From: Halomonas sp. HL-93
GTDB taxonomy: Bacteria > Pseudomonadota > Gammaproteobacteria > Pseudomonadales > Halomonadaceae
Assembly: GCF_900086985.1 (NCBI RefSeq)
Contig: NZ_LT593974.1
Location: 3,658,001-3,722,000 of the forward strand
Direction of reading: 5' to 3'
DNA length: 64,000 bases
Under the pieces are notes generated by a model. That model had not been told where the DNA came from. It worked only from the letters and a program-made list of their open reading frames with translations, and did no database searches. The translations under genes were made by a program, and so were the position numbers. Positions 17,792-29,756 of the stretch are shown here, in pieces; position 1 is the first letter of the stretch, and the number at the start of each line of letters is the position of its first letter.

Positions 17792-19573
17792 TTAGTGGGC
17801 TCTGCCTAGGGCAGTCCAATCCTCTCGCTCTGGCCATGCAGCCAGCCACAGCGGCAGTTCATCGGCGGGCATTGGCCGTGCAATACCGTAGCCTTGCGCT
17901 AACTCACAGCCCAGCGCAATCAGCGCTTTTGCATGCGCCAGCGTCTCGACCCCTTCAGCAAGCATCGGCCGCTGAAAACGGTTCGCCATATAAATCACGC
18001 TCTCTACAATCGCCATGTCATCAGCATCGCTTAGCATGTCGCGGACAAAGCTTTGGTCAATTTTAATCAAGTTCACTGGCAACTGGCGTAAATGTGTTAG
18101 CGAGGAAAACCCGGTGCCAAAATCGTCAATCGCAAAGCTGACCCCCAACGCCTGGCATTTCGCCATGGTATTTAACGCCGCTTGAATATCGTGCATTGCC
18201 GCGCTTTCCAGCACCTCAAGCTTGAGCATGGCCGGCGAGACACTGGGGTAACGCGCCAATAACTCACCCAACCGCTCGCTGAAGTTACTCAATAGCAAGT
18301 GCGCAGGGCTAATATTGACGTTGACGGGCAGTGAGATATTTTCCGCTTGCCACTGCACTAGTTGGCGCATGGCGTGTTCCAACACCCATTCGCCAAGATC
18401 AACCTCAAGCGGTGTCGCTTCGATAGTCGGCAAGAACTGCCCCGGTGCCAGCAGCCCCCGTTCGGGGTGCTGCCAGCGAATAAGTGCTTCAACGCCCACT
18501 ACCTGACCAGTCCGCATATCTACCTGGGGCTGGTAGTGAAGTCTCAGTTCATCGTTCGCCAACGCATCCACAAAGCGCTGGCGTTGCTCGTGGCGTACCT
18601 GCAGCAAGCGATCATGCTGGGGGTCGAAGACGTGAAAAGTGTCACGCCCGCGCTGCTTCGCCCGGTACATGGCTTGATTAGCATGACGCAGCAAACCATC
18701 ACCCTGAGCAGGATCGTTAGGGTAAAACGTTACCCCTAAGCTGGCCGTCAAGTGAGCCGTGTGCCCCTCAATGAACAGCGGCCGTCTAATGGAAGCCAAC
18801 AGTTTTTCAAAAAAAGCCTCATCCACACCGTGGTGGAGCAGCAGCACAAACTCATCACCGCCTACCCGAGCCAGTACATCGTCGCCAAACAGCAGGTGGC
18901 TAATCCGCTGTGCAAACGTCGATAGCAGCGTATCGCCCACACCCGAACCCAAGCGATCATTGATCGATTTGAAGAAGTCGATATCCAGCGAACACACCGC
19001 CAGCGGCGTCTGCGTGCTATCAGCGTGCTGCATAGACTCTTGTATGAGCTGGGTCAGCAGCTGGAGATTGGGTAAGCCGGTCAGAGCATCAAAGTACACT
19101 TCCCGGTTAAGATGCCGCGCATGGGCAGGAATAGTCGATAAATCGGCCAACACAATGACATGATGGTCCACGTTACCCTGAGCGTCGCGCACCCGGTTAA
19201 TCGACATCATACCGGGATAGAACTGACCGTCGTGGCTGCAGTAACTCACCTGGCTTTTACTACGGTCGCGGAGCTGCAGTTCCTCGCGCATCAGGCGGGT
19301 CGTGCGGCTATCGTCCAGCGGCAGGATACTGAATGCCTCGGGGGTCTTGCCCTTTACGGACGCTAGCGTAGAGCCGGTTAGCTCGCAAAAGGCAGGGTTA
19401 ACATCGATTACACAGTTATCCGCGTCGGTAATGATAATCGCCTCGTTGGCATGCAAGAACGCCGCATGAGCGGGTAACCGTGCTGGCATAGTCGCGGGGT
19501 CGTTAGGCGTTAAAGACGATGCATGCGATTGAGGCAAAGACTGCGCCTTTATTGTCGTAAAAGACTGGCTCAT
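17792..19573 (-). CDS. PAS-GGDEF-EAL cyclic-di-GMP protein
   Basis: 593-residue cytoplasmic protein: PAS (about 35-150, ANEAIIITDADNCVIDVNPAF), GGDEF (about 165-325, with intact VGGDEF) and EAL (about 335-580, [31 protein letters not shown]). Both catalytic sites look intact except that the second acidic motif reads EVLES rather than E(V/I)TES. It could be bifunctional or regulated by its PAS ligand. AAGGA lies eight bases before the ATG. No partner gene is adjacent. Confidence 0.92.
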   Translation of the reverse strand: MSQSFTTIKAQSLPQSHASSLTPNDPATMPARLPAHAAFLHANEAIIITDADNCVIDVNPAFCELTGSTLASVKGKTPEAFSILPLDDSRTTRLMREELQLRDRSKSQVSYCSHDGQFYPGMMSINRVRDAQGNVDHHVIVLADLSTIPAHARHLNREVYFDALTGLPNLQLLTQLIQESMQHADSTQTPLAVCSLDIDFFKSINDRLGSGVGDTLLSTFAQRISHLLFGDDVLARVGGDEFVLLLHHGVDEAFFEKLLASIRRPLFIEGHTAHLTASLGVTFYPNDPAQGDGLLRHANQAMYRAKQRGRDTFHVFDPQHDRLLQVRHEQRQRFVDALANDELRLHYQPQVDMRTGQVVGVEALIRWQHPERGLLAPGQFLPTIEATPLEVDLGEWVLEHAMRQLVQWQAENISLPVNVNISPAHLLLSNFSERLGELLARYPSVSPAMLKLEVLESAAMHDIQAALNTMAKCQALGVSFAIDDFGTGFSSLTHLRQLPVNLIKIDQSFVRDMLSDADDMAIVESVIYMANRFQRPMLAEGVETLAHAKALIALGCELAQGYGIARPMPADELPLWLAAWPEREDWTALGRAH

Positions 19574-20006
19574 ACGTCCTTGCTCTCCTCGTTAATTAAG
19601 TAATGACAGGGGCAATCGCCGCATTACCACCCGCAGGCAGATACGATGCAATCTTGAAATCAATGCTTCCCATTTAACGCGCTTGCATCCTAAAGTTTCG
19701 TCAATTCAATATTTTACGTCAGCATATTAGCCGCCATTAGCGGCACACTATAAAACAGTACGCTTGCTGGCGCCCTAATGCATTAGTAATAAATTAATCA
19801 TCATTTAGAACAGGCAGGTATCGCCCAATCTCCAACGTCCCCACTGTGCCAACCATGGGAAAGCGTTAAATGGAAAATTATTTTGTATTCTATTATCGGC
19901 CAACTTAGCGGCAACTTTAGGGAGACGGGGGCATGTGGCGTAGCACTCGCACTGAGCGCCAAAAGCAGACAGCGTGGTTTTACACCAGCTCAATCATGGG
20001 AAGACA
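19574..20006. other. Intergenic region without a recognisable gene
   Basis: About 430 bases between the PAS-GGDEF-EAL start and the NlpC/P60 stop. AT-rich around 19670-19910, with a short hairpin GCCGC-CATTA-GCGGC near 19730. It probably holds the promoter of the GGDEF-EAL gene. No RNA gene or credible open frame was seen. Confidence 0.5.
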
Positions 20007-20486
20007 TCAAGGCGCGGGGCTGGCAGCGCCCAAAAACCGCTGCTGCCAGTAGTCGATATCCAGAGGTACGCTGACCACTTCTCGACCGTTGCCGGGGGCA
20101 TGGATCATTTGGCCGTTACCGCGGTAAATGCCCACGTGGGTGGCTTTCTGGCGTGAGCCAAAAAACAACACATCGCCGGGGCGAGGTGCATCGACGCTAG
20201 GCAATTGGCGAAACTGTTGGTCAGCGGTACGGGGCACATTAATGCCCGCGGCTTGATAAACCATCTCAACCAGCCCAGAGCAGTCAAGGCCGTCGCCCGA
20301 GTTACCGCCTAGCCGGTAGGGCGTGCCTAGCGCTTGTTGGGCATGGGACAGAATTAGCGCGCGCTCCATGGATAAACCCTGGGCATCGTCCAGGCGTTCG
20401 TTCAATGCGGTGTCGCGGCTGGCACAGCCTGCCAAGATCAGCAGGGTTAACAAACTTACGATGGGTAACCCGCGTATGAAGGGCAT
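20007..20486 (-). CDS. NlpC/P60 family lipoprotein (cell-wall endopeptidase)
   Basis: 159-residue peptidoglycan endopeptidase. The signal peptide ends in lipobox LILAGC (Cys about 21); the NlpC/P60 domain covers about 45-155 with catalytic Cys in GDGLDCSGLV, His in ATHVGIY and the third polar residue His in MIHAPGNG. It resembles Spr/NlpC cysteine peptidases that cleave D-Glu-meso-Dap bonds. A location in the outer membrane, facing the periplasm, is inferred. Confidence 0.92.
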   Translation of the reverse strand: MPFIRGLPIVSLLTLLILAGCASRDTALNERLDDAQGLSMERALILSHAQQALGTPYRLGGNSGDGLDCSGLVEMVYQAAGINVPRTADQQFRQLPSVDAPRPGDVLFFGSRQKATHVGIYRGNGQMIHAPGNGREVVSVPLDIDYWQQRFLGAASPAP

Positions 20487-20553
20487 GGCATGCGTCTCTG
20501 ATTGGCCGATTCGCCTTTAGCATGGCGCATACGCCGAGACGCTGCCAAGTGGA

Positions 20554-21369
20554 TTATATGATTGCGTGACGAACCCGCGCAGAAATCCATTCCGAGACCA
20601 GCACAGTGGCGAAAATCATAATGAAAATGACACTCACCTGATCCCACGCAAGGCTGTTGATTGAAGAATTCAACTGCAGGCCGATCCCGCCAGCGCCCAC
20701 CAAGCCAAGCACCGTCGATTCACGGATATTAATATCCCAGCGATACACGCTAATCCCCGCAAACGCTGGCATCACTTGCGGCAATACGCCGTAACTCATC
20801 ACTTGCATACGGCTGGCACCGGTGGCGCTGATGGCCTCTACTGGCGTTGGGTGAATCTCTTCAATCGCTTCGTAGAGCAGCTTACCCACAAAACCGATGG
20901 AGCGAAGCGCAATGGCGATAATCCCCGCCAGCACGCCCGGGCCTAAAATCGTCACGAGCAGCATGGCCCAAATCAGCGAGTTGATAGAGCGCGATGACAC
21001 AATCACCAGCAGCGCGACGCTGCGCACCAAGGGATGTGGCGTGGTGTTACGGGCCGCTAAAAACGCCACTGGAAACGCCATTACAATGCCGAGCAACGTG
21101 CCCAGGGTAGCGATATTTATGGTATCCCACATGGGCTTCCACAACACATTAGCGTAGCCCCACTCCGGCGGTACCATGCGGCTGATAAGGTCGCCACCCT
21201 GCCGGCCTGCATCGGCGACAAACACCCACATGGTATTGTCGGAAATCACCTTCCAGCAGACGAGAAAAAGGCTAACGCCTGCTAGCCACGCCAGGTAGTG
21301 CAGCCACTGCGCCCGCGTCGTACGCCGCCGCCATACCGGCTGGCCCTGGGAAGTTGTTAAAACAGGCAT
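20554..21369 (-). CDS. phnE: Phosphonate-type ABC transporter permease (PhnE, second copy)
   Basis: 271-residue inner-membrane permease with about six helices and the binding-protein-dependent transport motif EAISATGASRMQVMSYGVLPQ (EAA loop) near residue 175, plus the typical ending RESTVLGLVGAGGIG. The ATG (MPVLTTSQ) has GGAG upstream; the longer frame overlaps the preceding permease. Last gene of phnD-phnC-phnE1-phnE2, 16 bases after phnE1. The two permeases probably form a heterodimer. Confidence 0.9.
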   Translation of the reverse strand: MPVLTTSQGQPVWRRRTTRAQWLHYLAWLAGVSLFLVCWKVISDNTMWVFVADAGRQGGDLISRMVPPEWGYANVLWKPMWDTINIATLGTLLGIVMAFPVAFLAARNTTPHPLVRSVALLVIVSSRSINSLIWAMLLVTILGPGVLAGIIAIALRSIGFVGKLLYEAIEEIHPTPVEAISATGASRMQVMSYGVLPQVMPAFAGISVYRWDINIRESTVLGLVGAGGIGLQLNSSINSLAWDQVSVIFIMIFATVLVSEWISARVRHAII

Positions 21370-21385
21370 ATCAATTCTCCAGGGG

Positions 21386-22222
21386 TTACTGGGTCCAACG
21401 GCGGACATGGCTAGAGCTGTATTCGCATAGCAGCACAATGGCGATAACGATCAACAAAATCGCCGCGGCGGTATCGTACTCATAACGGCTGAGCGAGGTG
21501 TTTAACGTCGCGCCAATACCACCCGCCCCAACGATGCCGATCACCGACGACTCGCGGAAGTTAATATCCAGGCGGTACATGGACAGCCCAATCAAACGCG
21601 GCATAACTTGCGGCTGAACGGCGTGATTCATGGTTTGCCACCAGCTGGCACCGGTCGCCCGAACGGCTTCCACCTGCCGCCAATCCAAATCCTCAATATC
21701 TTCCGCCAACAGCTTGGCCATGAAGCCAATCGTGGCAAACGCCAGGGTGATCATCCCCGCCAGCGGCCCGAAGCCGAACATCACCACAAACAGGATCGCG
21801 ATGATGACCTCTTGAAAGGTACGCGAAACGGCAATAATCGAACGGCATATAAAGTAAATCGGTAGCGGTGCAATATTGCGCGCCGCACCAAGCCCCACCG
21901 GAACCGCCAATAGAATCCCCAGTACGGTGGACGTGAATGTCATGGTCAGGCTTTCCATCAACCCTGCGACGATATCGTCCCAGCGACTGATAAAATCAGG
22001 CTGCACAAAAGCGCCCAAAAAATTGACAGCTCTCCCCGCCCCTTCGGCAACGCGTGACCAATCCACCTCTACCGAGGCCAGCGCCAAAACAAGATATACC
22101 ACCGTCCCAAAGGCAATGCCCCAACGCATGCGAGGACTATCAATCAGTGGCAGACGCCGCCATTGGCCAGCTCGGGCCGCTTGCTGACGCACCTGAGCGA
22201 ACCCTTCAGTCTGCTCGTTCAT
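21386..22222 (-). CDS. phnE: Phosphonate-type ABC transporter permease (PhnE, first copy)
   Basis: 278-residue permease with about six transmembrane helices, EAA loop [21 protein letters not shown] near residue 180 and [15 protein letters not shown]. It begins inside the end of phnC (ATGA four-base overlap), so it is translationally coupled. It pairs with the downstream permease and takes phosphonate, phosphite or a related oxyanion across the inner membrane; exact substrate unknown. Confidence 0.9.
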   Translation of the reverse strand: MNEQTEGFAQVRQQAARAGQWRRLPLIDSPRMRWGIAFGTVVYLVLALASVEVDWSRVAEGAGRAVNFLGAFVQPDFISRWDDIVAGLMESLTMTFTSTVLGILLAVPVGLGAARNIAPLPIYFICRSIIAVSRTFQEVIIAILFVVMFGFGPLAGMITLAFATIGFMAKLLAEDIEDLDWRQVEAVRATGASWWQTMNHAVQPQVMPRLIGLSMYRLDINFRESSVIGIVGAGGIGATLNTSLSRYEYDTAAAILLIVIAIVLLCEYSSSHVRRWTQ

Positions 22223-23064
22223 CGTGCACTCCCCACCGCAAGATCCGGCATGGCGCGTTCGTGAGCCGGGTTGAGCGGCGGTGTGCCAGTAGCTTCCTCA
22301 TCCATGGGTTCAGACGTGGTGTCCCAGTCCTCTTCACCGTAAATGGTCGTGAGAATATCGCTGGTCAGTTCACCAGGGTGTCCATCAAATACAATTTCGC
22401 CCGCCCGCAGGCCGACGATGCGATCGGCAAACTGCTTAGCCAGCGCGACGTCATGAATGTTAATGATGGCGGCAAGCTCACGCTCGGCACACAATTCACG
22501 AATCAATCGCATTATTTGGCGGGAGGTTTTCGGGTCGAGGCTAGCGGTGGGTTCATCCACCAATAACAGCTTAGGACTTTGCAATAGCGCCCGAGCAATG
22601 CCCACCCGCTGGCGCTGCCCACCCGACAGCGCATCGGCGCGCTTATCAATCGCCTGAGGCAGGCCAACTCGCTCCAACAAACGAAAGGCTTCAACGACCG
22701 CTTCCTGGGGGTAACGACGCAAAAAACTACGCCAAAAACCAACATAACCAAGCTGACCGGACAGCACGTTTTCCATTACGGTGAGGCGGTCAACCAAAGC
22801 ATACTCTTGGAAAATCATGCCCATGGAACGCCGTGCCTGACGTAGCTTATGACCCGATAGCTGGGTGAGTTCGGTATCTTCCAGCCGAATGCTGCCCTGG
22901 GTCGGCTCAACTAACCGATTCACACAGCGAATTAGCGTGCTTTTACCGGCTCCGGACGGCCCAATCAGCGCCATGACCTGGCCCTTGGGCAGAGTTAAGT
23001 CAATATCTGTTAGCGCCCGGTCCCCAGTGGGGTAGCGCTTGGCTACGCCGCTTAGTGTCAACAT
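22219..23064 (-). CDS. phnC: Phosphonate-type ABC transporter ATP-binding protein PhnC
   Basis: 281-residue ABC ATPase with Walker A GPSGAGKS near residue 36, Q-loop [19 protein letters not shown], signature [15 protein letters not shown], Walker [13 protein letters not shown] and the H-loop His in INIHDVALA. The C-terminal extension of about 30 residues is rich in Glu/Pro/Thr. It energises uptake by the two PhnE permeases. Confidence 0.93.
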   Translation of the reverse strand: MLTLSGVAKRYPTGDRALTDIDLTLPKGQVMALIGPSGAGKSTLIRCVNRLVEPTQGSIRLEDTELTQLSGHKLRQARRSMGMIFQEYALVDRLTVMENVLSGQLGYVGFWRSFLRRYPQEAVVEAFRLLERVGLPQAIDKRADALSGGQRQRVGIARALLQSPKLLLVDEPTASLDPKTSRQIMRLIRELCAERELAAIINIHDVALAKQFADRIVGLRAGEIVFDGHPGELTSDILTTIYGEEDWDTTSEPMDEEATGTPPLNPAHERAMPDLAVGSAR

Positions 23065-23139
23065 TGTGCTACCTCATATGCATAACATAACGGCCAGAAG
23101 GTGAGCCCTCCTGGCCGAATCACTATGTTTACCGACCGA

Positions 23140-24105
23140 TTAATCGCAGTCGTAGGTCACTTCGTTGGCATCGGCGATGGTGCGAATCACTTCCCAGTTT
23201 TCCTCATAGGTGATTGGGATAAACTGCGCTTCACCGGAGTTGGAGAACTCTTCCTCTAACGCTGTGCCTTCCCAGTCGTAGCTAAAGAACGCGTCCTGAA
23301 TGTCTTCCGCGAGCTCCGGATCCAGATTGTGGGCCGTACCGTAGGCGGTGGTCGGGAAGGTATCGGAGGTGTAGATCACTTCGTAATCGCCCTCTGACAC
23401 GACATCACGCGCCAGCATGCGGCGTGCCACTGAGTTGGCAATAGCAGCGGCTTCATAGTCTTCGTTGACCACGCCTAAAACGGAGTTATCGTGAGAGCCG
23501 GAGAACGCCGTTTCAAAGTCTTCGTCCGCTTCCATGCCGTACTCAGAGCGCAGCAGGGCGGAAGGTGCGCGGAAGCCAGAGTTAGAAGTCTCTGAGGTAA
23601 ACGCCAACTGGCGGCCCTGCAGGTCTTCAACTGACTCAATGCCGCTGCCTGGGTAGGTGATAATCTCCATTTCGTAGCCAAAGCTGCCGTCCTCGGCGGC
23701 CATCATGGCAAACGGACGGAAACCACCGCAGTTAACCGCCACTGGAACACCGCCGGTGTTAAAACCGGCAACGTGCAAACGGCCCGCGCGCAAGGCTTCC
23801 TGTTGAGCAGAGTTGGATTGCACCGGGAAGAACTGAACGTCTTTGCCCGTTGCTTCGCTCAGGTGATCAAGGAAATCAGACCATACATCCGCATAAACAG
23901 CCGGGTCTTCAACCGGCGTGTAGGCAAATACCAGCGTATCGGGATCAACTTGGTCCGCTTCATTACTCGGTGTATCGGCAATCAAATCGCCGTCTGAATC
24001 ACTATAGCGACTGGAAAGGTCGGCCTGCGCCGCGATTGCTGTAAAAGCAAAGGCACTGGCGACAGCGGCGCTGAGAAGCGTACGAGGGAGCGTTAATGTC
24101 TGCAT
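23140..24105 (-). CDS. phnD: Phosphonate-type ABC transporter substrate-binding protein PhnD
   Basis: 321-residue periplasmic protein with a Sec signal peptide (LLSAAVASAFAFTAIAAQA) and the phosphate/phosphite/phosphonate-binding fold: DTLVFAYTPVEDPA, AGRLHVAGFNTGGVPVAVNCGG, LAFTSETSNSGFRAPSALL and a Cys-containing C-terminus. First gene of the transporter operon. No C-P lyase, phosphonatase or phosphite dehydrogenase gene is nearby, so the ligand is open. A weak Pho-box-like repeat lies upstream. Confidence 0.9.
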   Translation of the reverse strand: MQTLTLPRTLLSAAVASAFAFTAIAAQADLSSRYSDSDGDLIADTPSNEADQVDPDTLVFAYTPVEDPAVYADVWSDFLDHLSEATGKDVQFFPVQSNSAQQEALRAGRLHVAGFNTGGVPVAVNCGGFRPFAMMAAEDGSFGYEMEIITYPGSGIESVEDLQGRQLAFTSETSNSGFRAPSALLRSEYGMEADEDFETAFSGSHDNSVLGVVNEDYEAAAIANSVARRMLARDVVSEGDYEVIYTSDTFPTTAYGTAHNLDPELAEDIQDAFFSYDWEGTALEEEFSNSGEAQFIPITYEENWEVIRTIADANEVTYDCD

Positions 24106-24177
24106 GGGTCACCTAAAGCGTTGTTAGAAGATAGCGCTAATCCTGACAACGTCAGATGACAACCACGGGGCTGTTAG

Positions 24178-24195
24178 ATGACCTATTGGTGACGT
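24178..24195 (-). promoter_or_regulatory. Possible PhoB box upstream of phnD
   Basis: On the minus strand ACGTCAC-CAAT-AGGTCAT gives two GTCA half-sites 11 bases apart, as in Pho boxes (CTGTCAT-N4-CTGTCAT), but outer positions differ. About 72 bases before the phnD start. Weak evidence. Confidence 0.35.
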
Positions 24196-24216
24196 TTTGA
24201 CGTACTTAAAATGACA

Positions 24217-25974
24217 CTATTTTTTGACACCAGCGACGTTGTTGCCGCGACGCTCGACAAACAGGCTGTTACCCGGCATTTTTTTAGCTTGATGCTTCAG
24301 CTCAGAAAGTTCCGCGGCGATATCCAGCGCCTTGTAGCTCGCACCATCGGGAATAGGTTTCACCGCAATCGACACGCTAACGAAAGGAAAAAAGGCTACT
24401 TTATTCTGTCGGTTCTCAATTTGGATTCCTCCCTGTTCACGATCAGTTTCTTCATAGAAGCCTGGCGCTATTAGCTCGAACGAATACAGGATTTGATCAC
24501 AGACGCTTTCCCAATGAGCTAGCGGCAGTAACATCATGAAGTCATCACCACCTATATGGCCAATGAAGCCGCCTACGCTCTCTACTTGGGCCTGCAGCAA
24601 CCGTGATAACGAAATAATCACATGGTCGCCCCTGGCATAGCCGTAAGCATCGTTAAAGGCTTTAAAGTTATCTAAATCAACGTAGGCGGCGGCAAAGCCC
24701 TGCTCTGCGATTAGGTAGGCAGCAAGCGTTTCATTGATCACAATATTGCCCGGCAAGCCGGTCAGGGGATTGGCATGGCGCGCTTGTCGCACCTGAATCG
24801 CGGTAATCTCGCGCAATAGGTCAACGATATTACCCATGCCCAGATAGTGACCGTCCCTGCATACGATGACAAAATCTTCCTGCTCAATATCGTGACTGTC
24901 TGTCAATTGCTGACTCAAATTCTCCAGCAGCATATCAGCCTCGGCCACCAGCATGCGTGAGTCTGCAACATCCAATACCGCGCGTTTGGCATATAGGGCA
25001 TGGCTGTACGGATTGGTAAAAAGGGTTAAAAATGCGTTACGGCGCACTACCGCAACGGGTTTACCATTATCGACTACCGCAATACAGCGCAAGCCAGGGT
25101 ATTGGCGAAACCGCTCGGCGACCAGTGGCACTGCGCAATCAGGTTTCACTGCTTCGGTAATGCGGTAAATAGAGCGCGCGGTGCGGCCAGCTGGGCTTTT
25201 TAATTGGGTGGCCGCGGGTAGCAACATGTTGAGCTGCAAAGGCGGATGCTGGCTCGGGCGGGCAAAATAGAAACCTTGTAGCAGAGCAAGACCGCGATCA
25301 AGCTCCCATAAGCAAAGGTGTTCTGCCGCGGTTTCAACACCTTCAGCGATCAATTGGCAATCCAGACTGCGTGCGACGTCCAGAATAGAGCGTAAAAATT
25401 CGCGCTTGGCGGGCTCCTGATCAATTCCCGAGATGAAGTGGCGGTCCAGTTTGACGAAATCCGGACGCAGTTCTGACCAGTGGCGCAAGCTGGAGTGACC
25501 CGCACCAAGGTCGTCAAGCGCCACCTGAAAGCCCATATCGCGGTAGTGAGCCACGGCTTGGCGCATCAGGTCGTAGTCATGAATCGGCACGTGCTCAGTG
25601 AGCTCAATCACCACCCGCTCGGCAGGTAAACCGCTTTCGCGAATAAACCCCAGTGTCAGGCCTTCTTTAAAATCACGCTCGACAATGGTGAGTGGCATCA
25701 CGTTGAGAAATAAAAGGCCGGGCAGTTCAAGCTTCGCGAAGCGTCGAATCGCCAAACGTCGACAGAGTAAATCCAACTCGACCAACTGCCCTGTCTGGGT
25801 CGCCACCTCGAACAAACGCAGCGGTGAATGCAAAGGTGAGGTGTTAGGCCCACGAATTAGCGCTTCGTAGCCGTAAATCGCCTGCTGGCTAGCATCAACA
25901 ATCGGCTGGAACAATACATGCAGGTCTTCTGTGCTGATAATGCGGTCTAGCCATTGAGCTTCTTGTACGGTCAT
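24217..25974 (-). CDS. EAL-CBS-GGDEF cyclic-di-GMP protein
   Basis: 585 residues in the reverse of the usual order: EAL (about 10-250, YEALIRG, LDDLGAGHSSL, KLDRHFI, IAEGVET), a CBS pair (about 265-400) and GGDEF (about 415-570, with GGDDF at the active site). This layout matches known EAL-CBS-GGDEF regulators in pseudomonads and halomonads. GGDDF may still be active because the two catalytic acids remain. CBS domains suggest nucleotide control. It lies downstream of, and on the same strand as, nothing obvious, so it is probably transcribed alone. Confidence 0.9.
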   Translation of the reverse strand: MTVQEAQWLDRIISTEDLHVLFQPIVDASQQAIYGYEALIRGPNTSPLHSPLRLFEVATQTGQLVELDLLCRRLAIRRFAKLELPGLLFLNVMPLTIVERDFKEGLTLGFIRESGLPAERVVIELTEHVPIHDYDLMRQAVAHYRDMGFQVALDDLGAGHSSLRHWSELRPDFVKLDRHFISGIDQEPAKREFLRSILDVARSLDCQLIAEGVETAAEHLCLWELDRGLALLQGFYFARPSQHPPLQLNMLLPAATQLKSPAGRTARSIYRITEAVKPDCAVPLVAERFRQYPGLRCIAVVDNGKPVAVVRRNAFLTLFTNPYSHALYAKRAVLDVADSRMLVAEADMLLENLSQQLTDSHDIEQEDFVIVCRDGHYLGMGNIVDLLREITAIQVRQARHANPLTGLPGNIVINETLAAYLIAEQGFAAAYVDLDNFKAFNDAYGYARGDHVIISLSRLLQAQVESVGGFIGHIGGDDFMMLLPLAHWESVCDQILYSFELIAPGFYEETDREQGGIQIENRQNKVAFFPFVSVSIAVKPIPDGASYKALDIAAELSELKHQAKKMPGNSLFVERRGNNVAGVKK

Positions 25975-26200
25975 TGCCTATTGGTCACTTTAATCAGCGG
26001 TCGGATATCCCCAGTGTTATCCCTTTCCCGAGGCTACAATCGTGAGTCAACAAAGTGACAACATGATGACGTGCTTAAATAGCCGCTGAGAAAAGCAAGC
26101 TCCTGGCGCGCATTTCAGCGCGACCGCTACACGTTAGCGTCACAACAAGCTACCGTATTTCACAAATGACGCGCGCCGCCCCTTTCCATCAGGAGTTGTC

Positions 26201-27187
26201 ATGCAAGCCATCAAACCGCAGCAGTTGGAAGGCGTGACCTCGTCACGGCAGGGGGCGATATTACGCGACCTGGCCTGGCTAGCGGTTACCCCTGATGTGG
26301 TCGAACTAGCGCCGCCTTTTCCACATGCGGGCCGCCCTAGCCTCGCTGAGCTAGGCCTAAGCGACTCGCTGGAGACTTGGCTAGATGGTTTGGCAATACC
26401 TGATCTGGCGCGAAATGGCCGCCAGACTAGCCGCATGGGGCACTATCACGAGCAGTTATGGCACTGGTTGCTGGATCGTGCGCCCAACACGCGCTTGCTC
26501 GCCCGTAACGTGAGCATTACCCGCCAACGGATCACCTTGGGCGAGCTGGATATGCTCTACCGCAGGTGCAATCACCCGGCACCGGTACATTTGGAAGTGG
26601 CGATCAAGTTTTATCTGGGATTGCCCGAAGGGCCGGGAGAGGAAACCAGCCAGAGCCGTTGGATCGGCCCAGGCGGGCTAGACAGTCTGGCGCTCAAATG
26701 CGGTCATTTACAGCGCCATCAGTTGCCGCTGTCGACGACGCTGGCTGGGCTGGGCACGCTCAATCACTGGTTAGCGCCGCGTGATATTGGGTCTTCCGCC
26801 AGCCTTCTGGCGTCACAGTTAACCCAGCGGCTGGCCATGCCGGGCGTGCTGTTTTATCCATGGAACGCCTCAATGCCGCCGCCAGAGGGAGCCACCGCTA
26901 CGCACCGGCGTGGACGCTGGTGCCATGTTGGCGATTGGCCAGCCTTTGCCGCGACGCTGCCGGTGAGCTTTCTTGTGGCTTGGCTAGAAAAGCCACATTG
27001 GTTGGCGCCGCCGGCGTTTGATACCTTCACACCAGCCTCTGTTTCATTGAGGCCATTATTAGCGATGGCCGAGTATCGGCCGCAGCAAATAATGCTATAT
27101 ATGCCGCTGGAGCAACGTACCGAGCGGCTGTTTATCGTGCCCGATAATTGGCCGCGCCAGATACCTTTACCGCCGACGGGGCGTTAA
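26201..27187 (+). CDS. DUF1853 family protein
   Basis: 328-residue cytosolic protein of the DUF1853 family: [33 protein letters not shown] and [11 protein letters not shown] are the conserved blocks; GELD...EVAIK resembles a PD-(D/E)xK nuclease core, which is an inference. AGGAG lies seven bases before the ATG. Its stop overlaps that of the convergent proB by a shared TTAA. Confidence 0.85.
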   Translation: MQAIKPQQLEGVTSSRQGAILRDLAWLAVTPDVVELAPPFPHAGRPSLAELGLSDSLETWLDGLAIPDLARNGRQTSRMGHYHEQLWHWLLDRAPNTRLLARNVSITRQRITLGELDMLYRRCNHPAPVHLEVAIKFYLGLPEGPGEETSQSRWIGPGGLDSLALKCGHLQRHQLPLSTTLAGLGTLNHWLAPRDIGSSASLLASQLTQRLAMPGVLFYPWNASMPPPEGATATHRRGRWCHVGDWPAFAATLPVSFLVAWLEKPHWLAPPAFDTFTPASVSLRPLLAMAEYRPQQIMLYMPLEQRTERLFIVPDNWPRQIPLPPTGR

Positions 27188-28323
27188 ACCACCACTAGAT
27201 TATCGCGGTGAATCAGCTCGTGGGCTTCTACATAGCCGAGGATGGCTTCGATTTGATGGCTCGGTTGCCCCGCTAGCTGACGGGCTTCCTCGGAACCATA
27301 GTTGACCAATCCTTTCGCCACGGTTATCCCCTGCTCGTCGACACACGCCACCATATCGCCACGCTTAAAGCTTCCCTGAACGGTTCGCACGCCAACGGCC
27401 AGCAGGCTCGACCCCTTGTCGCGCAGGACTTTCACCGCCCCTGGGTCGAGCATCAATGTGCCGCGCACCTGGAGCTGCCCCGCCAGCCAGCGCTTACGAG
27501 CGGCGATGGGAGCCTGCTCTGGGCGTAACAACGTTCCTAACGCCTCGCCGGCCATCACCCGCGTAATGACATCCGGCTGACGGCCACTGGCGATCACCGT
27601 TACCGCACCGGAACGGGCAGCCAGTTGAGCGGCGCGTACCTTGGTGGTCATGCCGCCCCGGCCGAGCGAGCCGCCGCTCCCGGCCACGGCGGCCAACCGC
27701 GGGTCATCGGCCCGGGCCTCACCAATCAGCTGCGCGTTTGGGTGGTGGCGAGGGTCGGCATCGAACAAGCCTTCCTGGTCGGTCAGCAATAGTAGCGCGT
27801 CAGCTTCAAGCAAATTGGCGACCAGCGCGCCCAGCGTGTCGTTGTCGCCAAAGCGAATCTCATCGGTGACCACGGTGTCGTTTTCATTGATCACCGGCAC
27901 CACCCTCATTTCGACCAGGGTGCGCAGGGCGGAAAGCGCATTCAGGTAACGTTTGCGGTTGGAGAGGTCATCGTGGGTCAGCAAAATCTGCGCGGTGAGC
28001 ATGTCGTGGCGCGCAAAGTGCTGCTCGTAGCACTGGGTCAGGCCGTTTTGGCCCACGGCGGCGGCGGCTTGAAGCTCGTGCACGGCACTGGGGCGTGCCT
28101 GCCAGCCAAGACGCACCATCCCCGCCGCGACGGCGCCTGATGACACCAACACCACTTCAATGCCACGCTGGTGCAACGCGGCAACTTGATCGACCCAGCG
28201 GCCGATGGCCACTTCGTCCAGGCCACGGCCGTCGTTGGTCAGCAATGCGCTACCCAATTTAACTACGACGCGCCGAGCCCTGCTCAACGCCGCTCTGTCC
28301 AGCACCGACTCGTTGCTTGCCAC
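27184..28323 (-). CDS. proB: Glutamate 5-kinase ProB
   Basis: First enzyme of proline biosynthesis, phosphorylating glutamate; proline is also an osmolyte in halophiles. The 379-residue protein has the amino-acid kinase domain (about 15-270; [51 protein letters not shown]) and a C-terminal PUA domain (about 285-375). It starts with GTG; GGGGAG lies nine bases upstream. It follows obg by 56 bases on the same strand, as in many gammaproteobacteria; proA is not in the window. Confidence 0.96.
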   Translation of the reverse strand: MASNESVLDRAALSRARRVVVKLGSALLTNDGRGLDEVAIGRWVDQVAALHQRGIEVVLVSSGAVAAGMVRLGWQARPSAVHELQAAAAVGQNGLTQCYEQHFARHDMLTAQILLTHDDLSNRKRYLNALSALRTLVEMRVVPVINENDTVVTDEIRFGDNDTLGALVANLLEADALLLLTDQEGLFDADPRHHPNAQLIGEARADDPRLAAVAGSGGSLGRGGMTTKVRAAQLAARSGAVTVIASGRQPDVITRVMAGEALGTLLRPEQAPIAARKRWLAGQLQVRGTLMLDPGAVKVLRDKGSSLLAVGVRTVQGSFKRGDMVACVDEQGITVAKGLVNYGSEEARQLAGQPSHQIEAILGYVEAHELIHRDNLVVV

Positions 28324-28379
28324 GCCGTCTTTCTCCCCTGAACGTTATCCACCCTGGACATGCCGCCGACTGCTAGCCC

Positions 28380-29603
<1,224 letters not shown>

Positions 29604-29686
29604 CTACTTTTTCCAATCCTTTATTCCCACCAGCCTACTGGCAAAGAATAGTAAAAATGCGTATTGGAAAAGAGGTTTAACCGACA

Positions 29687-29714
29687 AAAAAGCCCCGCCA
29701 TGGCGGGGCTTTTT
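29687..29714. terminator. Bidirectional terminator between rpmA and obg
   Basis: Perfect 28-base palindrome: AAAAA, GCCCCGCCA / TGGCGGGGC, TTTTT. It is placed just after rpmA, so most rplU-rpmA transcripts should stop before obg. Confidence 0.92.
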
Positions 29715-29756
29715 CTCGCAACTTTGTCTCGCAGTTACGAGCGCAACGCTAATCGT

